NCBI GenBank assembly: GCA_964036155.1
Contig: OZ038422.1
Span: 44,539,201-44,603,200 of the forward strand
Source: Diploscapter coronatus
Taxonomy: Eukaryota > Nematoda > Chromadorea > Rhabditida > Rhabditidae
Direction: 5' to 3'
Length of the DNA: 64,000 nt
Shown here: positions 51,486 to 63,140 of the stretch, piece by piece
How the letters are laid out: each line of letters starts with the position of its first letter
Position numbering within the stretch: the first letter of the stretch is position 1
Notes under the pieces: model-generated
The model's input: the letters and a program-made list of their open reading frames with translations, nothing else
The model's database searches: none
Told to the model about the DNA's origin: nothing
Made by a program: the position numbers and the translations under genes

Positions 51486-52070
51486 AGATGATTTGCATTT
51501 TTCGAACAAATAATCCTTCGATAGACACTATCTTGTGGCAAGTCTAAACATTAGTTTTGCAGACAATCTGTTTATTATTCGACCGCCTGTCTGTATAATC
51601 TGTATAAATACCATATGAAAAATGGTTTTGATCTGAATTCAAAAACCGAACTACATTTCTTATTATACTCAAATACGTCTCAAAAATATACGGCAATTCG
51701 GAAATGGCAAGACTTTGAGATAGAAATACTTATTCTTTTTAGCCAAACCTATTAATAATCTTACTCAATAGTCTCTAGGTCTTATAGATTCCAGGTTGCC
51801 AAATATATAGTATAACAAATTAACCTTTTCATCTCTACCTTATCTGTACTGGAATATTTTAAAAAATAAACTTTCAAAAAATTGTAAACCACTTTTCTAA
51901 TCAAAGCCTAACCTTTTTACAATAAAGTCTACAAATTTATTCTTTCATTATTTCAGAAAAATATCCTTTTTCAAATCTAAAAATTTAGCCTGATATTTTT
52001 AAAGTTATTACAAGAAAATTTTATATTCATTAAATTAATAGTTTCAGTCTTTCGTATAAAGAGCACTTCA

Positions 52071-52077
52071 GGTTCAG
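52071..52077 (+). promoter_or_regulatory. Probable SL trans-splice acceptor of the elongase gene
   Basis: GGTTCAG directly precedes the ATG of the elongase, preceded by a weaker TTTCAG at 52042-52047. The layout fits spliced-leader addition at the start codon. Confidence 0.45.
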
Positions 52078-54302
52078 ATGAACTTATTGAGTAACTCAAC
52101 CACAATATTCGATCAGTTCACGCATCCCAACTTTGACGTGCGTCGATTTTTAACTTTGATATTTCATGGAAGCAAGAATTTTCCCGTAAAAGATGCCGTG
52201 AAACTCATGGATGATCATCTTGGATTTGCTTTTCAGGTAACATTGGAAAATATATTTAAATGGTGGATCTAGATTTACATATACCAATGAAACTTCATGA
52301 AATATATCGCATTATCATTAGAATTAATCAGATTTTTACGGTATTATTTCCTCAAATAAAATTTTCTTATATTAAAATATAGATTTAAGTTTATTTGTAT
52401 AGTAAATTTTTCAACAATTCATCCATAATTTGAGGCACCATTATTGTACCTCATGATAATTCTTGGCACAAAATTATTCATGAGTAGTCGAAGGCCACTT
52501 CGACTGGCGATCCTTCTCAACTCATGGAATTTTTTTTATGGCACATTCTCAATATTTGGAACTATCAAAATGGCAACTGAAATATTTGAAACTGTTCGAG
52601 ATCATGGAGTAGTTAGTAAGTCTCTTTTGCCAAACCACTTCTTTGCTTGATCCCGATTTTATTCAAATTCGAACTGATTCCAAAGTGTAGGAAATTTTGA
52701 ATCTCGACTTTGACTCCGAGAATTCACGCATTTCAAATTTCACTCTGGTATACCCCTAACCAAGGTTTGAAAGTGAATCTACCTGTTCATAGGTTCATTT
52801 TCGAAATTTTTGACTCCACATAAACCATTTAGACCATTTTCAGCATCTCTATAATTCTAGAAATTTCAAAAATATCATTTCCTCCTAAGATTGTTAACAA
52901 TGTTTAAGCATGCAGTCCAAAATCGAGACTATCATAATTTTACGGAAAATCTAAATTAAATTTCTCAGATTCATACTGTTACTCATATAACTTCATTGGT
53001 GGCGGGAATGGTTATTTTATTTGGCTTTTCTGCGTTTCAAAACTTTTGCTTTTCATTGAAACTATTCTCTTACTACTTCAGAAGAAGAAATTTATTCCAT
53101 CTCACATGTAAGCAAAACGTTTACTTTACAATTTTATGGTAAAATTTTAGATATCATCACATCATGACATTTACGTATTTTTGGATAGTATATCCAAATT
53201 TGCCTGGATTCTTGCGCTATGGAATTTTCATGAATGTACTTATTCTCTCATTAATACATAGGTGAGTATGCAGCAAATCGGATGCATAGCCGAGATAAAT
53301 TTGAACTCTGAAGAAAGATTGATTCGGATTCGGAGTTTACCCAAATTTGAGAAAATTTGAACTTTTTGAGGTCAAAATCTTAACTTTGTTTCGTTCCCTA
53401 TCGAAAGTATCACGAACTTTGAATAATAAGAAAACTAATAATAAGAACTTTACCTTTCCGAGCTATACCTAGCATTCATCAATTCACTAGTTACTTCATC
53501 TTTATTTTCTACGTCAGTAATACACGAAGATATGATTTGTAATTTTTTGAAGTCAAATTCGAAACCTTGATTACAAAAAGTTCGAGGTCAAACTCGAGGC
53601 CTTTGAAAACTCTCGAAGTCGAAATCGAAGTTCATGCATTTCAGTTTTTTTTCTATTATCATCAAAAAATCTTATCATTTTCCAAACATCGGTTATGAAT
53701 TATATCCTTGAGTTCAGATAGATCGACCGCCTAAAAAGTTCGATCTAACAAAATTTATGCTTTAGTTTCAGCTATTTTTTTCTTCGAACTTTGAAAATTC
53801 GAGTGCCAGAAGGGGTCGTTCTATTTTTATTTGCGATTGAAATCTTACAGTTTGTCGTCGAGATTGTTGGACTGCTTCACATCTTATGGCTAAACTACTC
53901 AAAACAAGTAAAATTTCTTTAAGATATCATATTTCAGATTTAGTGAAAATGCTGACACATTACGAAAAATGCTTATAAAATTTTGTCAAAAGTTGCACCC
54001 ATCCTATAATATGAAATAAGAATTTTCTTTCCGTAAACTTTTCTTGAATTTTTTTCTGACCAAATTTTGTACTTCGATGAATTTGTTCCAAGTAAGGAAT
54101 TTATATTTAGGCAAAGTGTGATGCCAAAACTAATATCATAATTTGGAGCATCTGCATCAAGACATTACTTCTGATCATGGTAAGTTTTTCTTAAGAAATA
54201 TTTATCCGAAATCTCCTATTACAGTACAGTGATTATCTTCGAAAATCGTGGCCAGCAAGAAAAGAAAGAAGAAGGTCAAATAAAATTCAACAATCTCGAT
54301 AA
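52078..54302 (+). CDS. ELO-family very-long-chain fatty acid elongase
   Basis: ER-membrane 3-ketoacyl-CoA synthase that condenses malonyl-CoA with a long-chain acyl-CoA. Exons: 52078-52236, 52435-52615, 52969-53107, 53151-53261, 53772-53907, 54111-54179, 54225-54302; phases agree, giving 290 residues, the usual ELO length. An N-terminal leader (MNLLSNST...) precedes APLLYLMIILGTKLFMSSRR, LLNSWNFFYGTFSIFGTIK, a membrane segment WLFCVSKLLLFIETILLLL, and the catalytic histidine box H159-I-Y-H162-H163. IHSYFFLRTLKIRVP follows, then a final helix and a basic tail (RKERRRSNKIQQSR). Oddities: the Met-Tyr of the usual HSxMYxYY motif is missing (HSYFF), and the stretch before the His box is divergent, so acyl preference cannot be guessed. 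AATAAA occurs 22 nt after the stop (54324). Confidence 0.88.
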
Positions 54303-54950
54303 TTTGTATTTTCGCTTGTCCATAATAAAACTTGAAAAAGATTCTTATAAATTGGTTCGTGCGACCTACTCTCTATAGTTTATTTTCGCCTGACGAAAGT
54401 GCCCCCTAGGTCTGCAAACATTTGAAAACCAAAAAATCCAAAGCTGAAGATAAAAATATGGTAAATCAAAACTTCTTTAAAATTCAAATTTGGAAAAATC
54501 AAAAATTTGAAAGAGCGCAAATGTCCAGAAATCAGAGATTTAAAAATCAAGATTATTCAAATAACGCACTTTGAAAAGAGTGAAAATTTCAAAACTCACA
54601 AATCTCCAAAAATCAAAACAATTTCTTACTTTAATCACTTTTATTCTTGTTTTCCAAAAATCCATATCTCTAAAAATATGAAATTTCTCAGAATCAATGT
54701 CTCGAAATGCTATGTTTACTTCCATTCTTTGTATTTCATCAGCAGCCCTTTTCTTCTTTTCCCCACCATTGAACTTCCCATCTCTCGCCTCCCTTCTCCT
54801 GTGGCAGAAGCGATAGAGAAGAAAAAACCGGAGAAAGAGCATGGCGCACAACTCCCACATCGCGCTCCTCTGCCTCCCTGCCCTTCTGCCCTTGAGATAG
54901 AGGGCAGGGGAGGAGAGGAAAAATACGAGTTTTAGAGGAGGGGGAGGCAT
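54303..54950. other. Elongase 3' flank and TC-rich island
   Basis: Poly(A) signal AATAAA at 54324-54329, then AT-rich sequence, then a pyrimidine/purine-skewed GC-richer block at about 54740-54945 abutting the tRNA gene. Open frames on both strands there lack any domain. Confidence 0.5.
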
Positions 54951-55050
54951 GGTGAAGTGCCCGAGCGGTTAAGGGGCTACGTTCAGGTCCACTCGTTGGG
55001 GTATGTCGTAGTGCAGTAATTGCGCATGAGTTCGAATCTCATCTTCATCA
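54951..55050 (+). tRNA. tRNA-Leu (anticodon CAG) with an 18-nt intron
   Basis: A complete type II cloverleaf can be drawn. The acceptor stem GGTGAAG pairs with CTTCATC (one G-U), discriminator A. The D arm is CCCGAGCGGTTAAGGG. The anticodon stem CTACG pairs with CGTAG. The loop is TTCAGG...T with anticodon CAG at 54984-54986. The intron (about 54988-55005) is at the canonical position between bases 37 and 38. A long variable arm (TGCAGTAATTGCGC) and a T arm ATGAG-TTCGAAT-CTCAT complete it. A-box and B-box-like internal promoter elements are present. The mature length is about 82 nt before CCA. Confidence 0.9.
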
Positions 55051-55386
55051 AACGTTTTGCAAAAATTCCTCCGGAATCGCGTTTAGACACCCCTCATCCT
55101 GATAGCCCTCAGAATCGATTCCGATGATTTAAAGTCAGAAATTTAGATTTTGGTCAAAATGATTTTTCCCATTATTTCTAAGCCCCCATCTGCTAAATAG
55201 ACACCAACATCGTGCTCAGCGCAAAGCTCTGGCTGGAAATAGAAATATTCGTCCGTTCCAATCATGTAGATAACCCTTTGCACAATTGGAATATGGCTTT
55301 AGTATGTCATGGAACAGTAAGTCTCCATAATAATGAAAGTGGTTAAAAGGGTAAGGATGTAGGTTTTTTTTTTTTTTTTAATTTAG

Positions 55387-55405
55387 AATATATATATATA
55401 TATAT
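55387..55405. repeat. (TA)n microsatellite
   Basis: Nine or so TA dinucleotides, flanked by T homopolymer runs. Confidence 0.85.
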
Positions 55406-55770
55406 TTTTTTTTTCAAATTTTCGACTTTTCGAATTTACCGAATAGTCTCAAGCAAATCCTAGGCCGACTTTTTAGTTTTGGAATAAAAATTTGAAAAAA
55501 TAAAAAAAAAAAAACTTGCACACGACTCTTGAAAAAGGGTACTATCGTTATAAAATTGTAAAAATTAGAATATTAACGTTAAGCATAATATTCGGGATCC
55601 GGAAAATAGATTTTCCAGTTCAGGTCATGGAGTATTTTGCAAACATTTGAATGCGAGATTAATAGTCCGATTCTTAAAATTGTAACTATTTAAAGATGTT
55701 ACATTTTCTTGCTCATAATTAGGAATAAATCAAAGTTTGGAAGATTTAAAAAAAAAAAAAAGAAGTGATA

Positions 55771-55887
55771 TAGAAAGGGCGCAACGTCGCAACGTGGCGA
55801 AATAGCGTATAAAAGCGAGAGAGCATTCTTTACTCTCTCCTATCCCTGCATACCATTTCGCCCCGCTGCGACGTTGCACCCTTTCTA
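55771..55887. repeat. 117-bp foldback element
   Basis: TAGAAAGGGCGCAACGTCGC (left) pairs with GCGACGTTGCACCCTTTCTA (right), extending inward through GGCGAAAT/ATTTCGCC and GAGAG/CTCTC. It is a near-perfect long palindrome with a short spacer, probably a MITE. No target duplication was identified. Confidence 0.85.
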
Positions 55888-56344
55888 AATGACCAAAAAA
55901 AGATTTTCTTAGAAAATGTTCACCTCGAAATTAGCCTTATTTTTGCAAATATCGTATTCTGCAATGATTTTCGCAATTTTTAGCAAAAATTGGCTTCCCA
56001 TGCGTGAATTGAAAGCGCTCATCACTGCACACGTCTCCTGAGTGACAGTCAGGTATACTAGCCACTATACTAATGGGAATACGCTCGGCTTGTTCGGAAT
56101 TTCTTATAAAAATCAGCTGAACTGGCCGCACTCCTTCGAGACTCGTTCCCTTTTCAATATGACGAAACATGATTCAGTGAAATTGAATGAGCCTGATTGC
56201 TTTTCGCATGATATTTGTGGCGAAGAGAAGTGAATAGTATGAATTTCTCTTGATGAAAATGTTAAACAACTCTTTGTCTGATAAGAATAAAACTTCAAAA
56301 AGAGGTTAAAGGTACGTTTTTAGTTCAACATGGCTATTTGAAAA

Positions 56345-56432
56345 CCTCAAGCCCTCAAGCCATGTGAAATAGGGTAAAGGAAAAGACTCTTTTCTCACAC
56401 TATTTCACATGGCCTGAGGGCTAAAGGCTTCC
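56345..56432. repeat. 88-bp foldback element
   Basis: AGCCCTCAAGCCATGTGAAA TAG on the left pairs with CTATTTCACATGGCCTGAGG GCT on the right, with a short GAAAAGACTCTTTTC centre that is itself palindromic. It has a different sequence family from the 55.8-kb element. Confidence 0.85.
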
Positions 56433-59400
56433 AAGCTGCCGTTCAAGATTCCTAACGGTATTATTGATTGGAGAGAACGTCGATATTCGAAAATTACGCT
56501 ATTCGTCTCGTTCCTCTTCTACGCGACTCGCTATTTCGCTCCCAAATTCGAACTGTTACCTAAAGCAATTCGACAGTTTTGAGAGTGTCAAATTTAGCGT
56601 GTTTTGATTATAATAATACTTTTCATAGCACGTATTATGAGTCTTTCAACGTTTATGTCTGACAGAAGTACTAAAATAGTTCTATTTGAGCGGAGGAATT
56701 ATTTCGAAACAGCAATAATTACGCGTATACGAGTGAAAGAATCAACAGTGCAATTATTTTACGTTTTAGCAAACTTCACATGCCTAGATGCATGCGTAAT
56801 TTCACCCACTGAACAACTCTTATCTATCGATCTGAATGCAATGCGAAATGCGAAATGACAAAGCATTGCCTGCCTTGCTTATTTGTAGACAAGGCGCTGT
56901 CAAACTGTATAGAAACAGAGATGGGGAGGTTATTAGGTTTTGCGTGTGTTTTGAGACTAAAAGACATCTTTAAACTATAATTTTTCTTCTTATTTTCATC
57001 AATTTATGTTTTTCGCAGATTCGCTAGTTCAATATTCGACGATTTTTGCATATCGCGCCAAAGACTTTCTGGTGAGTTCTATTAGAAGCAGTCAAATTTG
57101 CATGCATTTTTGAGAGCGAAATGAAGCTGAATGAAATATCGATCGTGAACTTCGAAGATCTGATGAATTTCGTTCTGATAGCAACCTGTATTTGACGTAA
57201 TGACGAAAATGGTTCCTTTTTCTGCCCAATTTTTATCAAACTATTCCGTTTCGTCATTCCATTTCTACGTCATTTACAAGTTACCGTAAGATCAATTATC
57301 TTCCGATTTTTAAAAATTAAACTCCAACTATTCCTATTGAGAAGTGCATTTCTAAACTATGCAATTCCTCTTCCATAACAACGCAAAGCTTTCTTCCTTC
57401 CGCTATATTTTGCATGTATCATACGTTTATTGGTGCCCATAAAGATTGTCGCGTCGCTCTTTCCATCACTTTCTTTCTTCTTCTAAACATAATAATAATA
57501 GTCGAATATCATCAAATTTTAGAAGAATATTTTCACTTTATTATTTTCGATTTGATTTCCCCAAAATGGTTGGTCTTTTAAAATCTCATAAACCCGTTTG
57601 AAATTTTCAAATCATAAAGCATGACCGAAATCGATATAAAATGTTGAAATTCCGAAGGTAATAAAACAGAGATGAGATGGAGCGTTTCTTCCTCTCAAAT
57701 TTCTGAAATTGCGAATAATCGTTGCTGTTGTAATTCCGATTCTGATTTATATTAATCTTCCTGTTTTTGCTCATCCTAGATATCGAACTGGAAAAAATCG
57801 ATTCCTTTCAGTTTCTGTTTCGAGAATTTCAAATTCATTTCGAATCGAGTTCTCTTCCTGATTTTCAAAGATCTCCTTCATTTCAATTCAGTTTTGATCT
57901 CGTCTAAATTCATATTCCTATTCTCATTTCCATTTTCGTGATTAATATCGGTAAGTCGATAATTATTGCTTCAGCTATGGAGATGACCTAATGCCCGGTC
58001 AATCTGCTAATTTGCAGATCGGCTCCCTTTCCATCCTTTCCTTTGCCGGCCTGTTTTGCTCATCCCTTCCAATCTATTGGCACACCTGTCTTCCCCGTTC
58101 CGCTCATCCATTTCCATCTCTTCCACTCCTTATTTACAAGCATTTAGCCGTTATTCACCTTTTGATTCCTTTTTCACCTATTTTGTAATGGAATATCGAC
58201 AGTTTCATCATCGATCGAGAACGATATTATCGCGCTAATTATAAAATGGGTCAGTTTTATAGAATTTTTCGACATTTTTCATTGAATGTGAAATCACGCA
58301 TTTTTTCTTAACGAAAATGTTGCATATTCGTGCATTTAAAAATATATTTTTTCTAGTTACTTATCTTGTATCGCGAATCTGAATATTGTGCACAATATTT
58401 GTCTGGCATTTTTTTAAATTTGCATCCTTAGAAATGAGTCATGAAAAATTTGATCTTCACTGCTAGATCCCAAAATCGATGCGATTAAAAAAATTTTTAA
58501 ATCTCCCATCAAGAGATTTTGAGAGAATCTATCGAGAAAAACTGGGATACGAATTAAGTTTCTCATATCTGGGATCTTATAATAAAAAAAACTCAAGCAT
58601 TTTGAATCTCCAATTTTGAGAACGAATAGCACAAGTTATTCGGAAAAAAAACTTCCTAATTATTCTAATTTCTTACCATAACTATAGCAATTGTCAATCT
58701 TTCTCTATATTAGTGCAATTGTACTATCTTTCTGTGTTGTTTGGTGGTGATTTGTCTTTCCTCTCGCTTTGCAAGCCTTCTTTGGACTTGTCTCTTGGCA
58801 ACCACTTCAAATTATGAATTATGCCTGGCTATTATTAGTTCGAGCTCTTCGTTGCAATTCGAGAGCATTGTCAATTTCGACTGCTTCAAATTTCTGTATG
58901 CAAATTAGTACGATTTTTCGTAGTTTCTATTATGTTTACTTTTAGTTCCAGCCAAATTTTGATGATTATTCTTTGTAGTGTTGTGTATGGAATACGATTT
59001 TATGAACTTTCTAAGATTGCTGACTATCTGGAGATCTGGCATTGCTAAAATTTGTTCTTAATAATTCTGTAAAATAGGTCTCTAGGAAACCTTAATTTAA
59101 TTCGTGATTTCCGAAATTTTTGACTGCTTATTCAAAAAATTTAAATCACATTGCCTTAGTATTGGGGAAGAGCGTTTCTAATCCGGAAGCTTCAGCATAT
59201 AATTTAGTAATTTTCAACTTTGAGCAGTATTGTTGTAAACCACGTCGAATATCATTATTTATCACTTTACAATCGACCTAGTCCTATCTATAATTCACTA
59301 CTATTACTCCAAAATTCATTCCCTTCCTAAATGACCACCAAACTACAAGCCGTTTAGTATTCGCCTAATTTGGCTATTTCTACAGAAGACTATGATTAGC

Positions 59401-59842
59401 TTTTGTCAGTCCAGGTGCAACCCACTTAACGTATTCAGAATCAGTTAGTCAGAAGAAGAATAGCCTGAATTGGAATAGCTTATTTCGGGCAAATCGAGAG
59501 CTGCTTTGGATGCTTCTCCCTGGCGACCAGCAGAACCACTACACCGCCACACAGATAATCGCTAATATTCATTCAGGTACAAGTGGGCCAGAAATTTAGT
59601 TCGTGTTCTGAATTTCTATTGTTTCCGCTCACTTTGTCGAAAGTACAAAAGTGATTTATTTTGTTTCTGACTACGGAACATCAAAATGACATTCATCCGA
59701 AGCTCGCTACAGACCGATTACTCAAACCTATTCAAACTCTAATATTTCTAAATCTATTATTTTGTCGAAATAGTTAAATTTCGATAAGTTTTTTTATGAT
59801 GAAAATTTATCCTGCGATATTTTTCTTCGAAAGTTTCACTTG

Positions 59843-59930
59843 CTCTGCGCATCTTTTTGTGGTTGCTCCGATTTCTGTCCACGAAGCACCATGACAAGCT
59901 GCTCAAGGCGAATGATCAATTTCAATTCTG
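59843..59930. repeat. Dispersed repeat, copy 2
   Basis: Same ordered blocks as 50184-50290 (TTGCTCTGCGC, GTTGCTCCGAT, CGAAGCACCAT, AAGCTGCTCA, GCGAATGATCAA), with an internal deletion of about 10 bp relative to copy 1. Confidence 0.6.
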
Positions 59931-60383
59931 CTTTAGAACAAATTTATTTGGAAATTTAATCACAGCTGATCAGTTTTGGAATTTACAAATGTATAAATAC
60001 CTGTATGAAATGATAAATTAGCCATAACATGTTACAATTTGGTTGAAATGCATAATTTTGGAGGAGTGATTCTAATTGTCGAGATAATTTTTAGGAAATA
60101 TTATGATAGAAACAAGTTTTCTATTATTTACTCAAATAATAGGCTGGTAAGAAAGCTCCCATCATATTTTTTCTCGATGCTCTTTATTCTATAAAATGAA
60201 GAAAGGATACAGATACTGCTAGTGGGATATGCTTTATCTTGTCGAATTGTGAAAAGTAGTCAAGTTTAATTTGGATCTGATTTGAGTAACCATTGAAGTA
60301 GATTTGAAGGAGACAATTTAATATGACAGAACTTTCTTACCAACCTAATAAATTCCCGAAGAATCGTTTTATTGATTTTATTA

Positions 60384-63140
60384 TTACACGATGGTATCTC
60401 CTTCATGAAACTCGATGATAGACTGCTCGCTGCTATCATTTTTCAACTGATCAGTGTCTCGATCGAAATCCTTCAGGCATGGAATGCTCGTGCAGCTAAA
60501 TTTTATTTTTTTATTGTTTGAGTTATAGCATTTTACATAGGCTAAAAATAATCTTGAGCATATGTTTTCTTGCAAAACCTATTATGAAACGAAGATGTCA
60601 TAATGTTTTAGCTGCATGCAATCATTCGTCGTAATAATGAATGCGAAAATAGTATGATGCAAATAATTTGACGCTCTTATGCCAATAAGCAAGTTCCTAA
60701 TTTAAGCTATAAAAAACTTACGATTGGAAGGGTGATTTCTCGTATCCTGCGACTTTCAGATAAATCGACCTGCTCAATTTATCGCTCTCGTTGCTGTTCT
60801 TTCGATATTCGCTGACATAGCTTCGATTACTGTTCCGCGATGGAGATCCTGAGATTTTTCCTGTAAAACGCTACGTGTTTGCCATTAAACCTTTGCACGA
60901 TTCGTCGTTCAGCATCGGGAAGCTTCTTTTTTTAGGTGAATTGGAATGATTATTCGTTTCGACGATGAAGCCGCGAGATATTCCAGTAGGACAAGTCGTT
61001 GATCCGTTTGGATACCTAAATTTCTTGACCATTTTCCCTGAATTTATGAACGATGATGCAAGAAAACGATGAATTTGTGAAGCTTTTGATGATAAGACGT
61101 TAAAGTAAAAGCTGAAATCAGAACCGTACTGGATAGAAACGACAAATTTTCAATTTCAGACAACATTAATAAAAATACAAGATGCAGCTTATTAAAGTTT
61201 TGAAAGAATGTGGTGAAAAGAGGAACACTTTTCATTCGGGGGAATTGGTTAAAACTGGAAAAATTGAAATTGAAGCTTTATAATTCAATGCTGGGATTTT
61301 TGCATCGCTGTTCAAAATTATAAAATATGCTAATTATGTACCTGCCATTGATGGATCGTCTCTGATTCGATTTACAGCATGTTTCGACTAGAAGTTGGCG
61401 GAACGATGGATTAAGCCTAAATGTTACCCTATTCAACTTGCAATTTTCAATAATCTTACCAGGCATATAAAACTGGATTCACGACGTTATTTGACATTGC
61501 AAAGCTGAAATTCAAAGTATAAAATTCTGGCAAAATATTTCGAATCGTTACCAATGAGTAAAAAGATTGAGCAAGTAAGAGACATCGAGGTCTTCTCTTC
61601 CATAGAGTCGGAAAAAGGTTTGCTGCTCGTCGAATTCGATAATCAGACTGACGACGTTGTGCGGCAGCCATGTCAGACCGAACCACACCACCATTGCCAC
61701 CAGAATCGAGGTCGTTCTAAATTGTGTCAATGATAGAAGATATCACACAACTTAAAATTCCAATGAAACTGTTCTGAATTTATATGAAAATAGTTCAAAA
61801 AGTGCACGCATTTCAGATTTAATTTCTTTAATAAAGTTGTAATTGCAATTTAATTTTTAAAAAACTGCAAGCGAAATTGAAGCTATTTCCATTAAGTCAG
61901 CACGAAGTTAAAGACTGTAAATAAATATTTAAATTTGAAATCAATGCAAAGTTAAAAAATGCTTATCTCCGATCGAAGCTGAAGCGATTTCGTCTTTCCG
62001 AAAAAAACATAATTTAGAGTCAAACAAGACGAAGTGGGGCTTCGTGATACTTTTACGGTATTCAAGAATCAAATGAACATGCATTTTGCGTATTATTGAC
62101 TTTACTTAGCTGCAATTACAAAACAACCCTATTTACTTATCACAAAATTAAACAAAGTTGTTCGTTAAAGTAACCTTCTGATTTGATGTAGCAGTCTCTG
62201 CCTATCCTTATCCTGCTTGTCGAGGAACGAATTCATAGCATTATCGTAGCAGGTTCCGTTCGTTTCCGTTGTGTGTCCTCGTACATAAGAGCTCTGTTCC
62301 AGAGCTATCGAACGCTCATTCATTTTGCGTAGTTTCATCTGAACAATGACCATTTTCAATATTCTCTTTTCATATTTTTGTATACCAAAAAACAATTGAA
62401 GATGGCTTTAACAGGATTTTCAAAGGTTACTGTGAAGATAACTTTTTTTTTTGGAAAACTTGTATCGCTTATATATGGTGCGCACCATTTGTTCAAAATA
62501 ATCTAATTTGGTTAAATTAAGACAATTCTATAATTTGGCACCTTCAATATGCATGCAAAATTTCAACATGATTGATCTCAATAAATGAACAAAATGTGCA
62601 TGAAATGACTTTGAATGCTCCGTAGCCTCTTATGCTTCGTAGTTTGAATACCTCGTAGATAAACAAATTTCCAAAATAGCTAAGGGTAGGGCTGAATATG
62701 TTAAATTTGATGACAGTAACAAAGTGGGTAACTCGATCTGTTAATAACTTTTGCGATAATACACTCTAGCCCCATCCTCTCAGTATTAGTGTTTGCTCTT
62801 TCTGAAACTTTTAGCTACGAGGCATTCAAACAGCTCATTCAACCCACTGATTTCTAAACTTTTTCTCACCATATTCTGGCGATGTTTATTATAAAAAAAA
62901 AAAAAAAAAACTTCATTTTTTACGCATTTGCCTAACCTGTGCTCTTTTATTGAGAACTGCAAAGATTCTCGAGTAACATAGAGCCATCACAATGAAGGGC
63001 AGGACGAACTGACAGAGCATGACGACCATGGTGTACAGTCGTCTGTTCCGTGGCGATTTCCATCGTTCAGTGCAGAAATGTCCACAAACACCCTCAAATT
63101 CGATCATTTTTCCCTTATTTTTTGTTATGTAAATGTTCAT
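60384..63140 (-). CDS. Neuropeptide Y/F-like receptor GPCR (5' part beyond the window)
   Basis: Rhodopsin-class neuropeptide receptor of the NPY/NPF/NPR group. Exons in transcript order: about 63117-62937 (acceptor uncertain), 62338-62175, 61716-61552, 61504-61460, 61416-61342, 61015-60891, 60860-60722, 60495-60384; all phases from 62937 onward agree. The second loop contains [13 protein letters not shown]5 contains [20 protein letters not shown]. The third cytoplasmic loop is long and polar (62338-62175). TM6 shows [19 protein letters not shown] (the CWLP-type motif with T for C). TM7 reads [15 protein letters not shown] (NPxxY as NPVLY). The tail is long, Ser/Asn-rich, with CC near its start, and ends DTIV, a class I PDZ-ligand pattern. 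TM1-TM4 are not visible up to position 64000. AATAAA overlaps the region just after the stop. The ligand is unknown. Confidence 0.88.

Larger units (their letters stand above)
48111..52070. other. Intergenic region rich in small repeats
   Basis: No supported gene. Pyrimidine-rich islands lie at about 48440-48640 and 49330-49600. A dispersed repeat copy is at 50184-50290. A block with repeated TTCGAAGTC-like strings lies at 50780-50910, and two inverted-repeat elements at 51104-51485. Purine/pyrimidine-skewed ORFs here lack domains. Confidence 0.5.
55051..60383. other. Repeat-bearing region with unresolved exon-like fragments
   Basis: Fragments that could be exons: 55204-55319 (open on both strands); 55916-56233 plus, where an ATG with a hydrophobic leader (MFTSKLALFLQIS) can be joined by a 46-nt intron to RYTSHYTNGNTLGLFGISY...; and 57019-57071 plus 57115-57195, which join in phase 0 (RAKDFL|SEMKLNE, stop at 57195). 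None has a recognised domain and minus-strand readings compete, so no gene is called. It also holds a (TA)n run, two foldbacks, a TC-rich island (57990-58140) and a dispersed repeat. Confidence 0.35.

Noticed and set aside
55204..55319. Confident exon downstream of the tRNA
   Set aside because: Open on both strands with plausible but unpaired splice sites; no neighbouring exon could be joined in phase.
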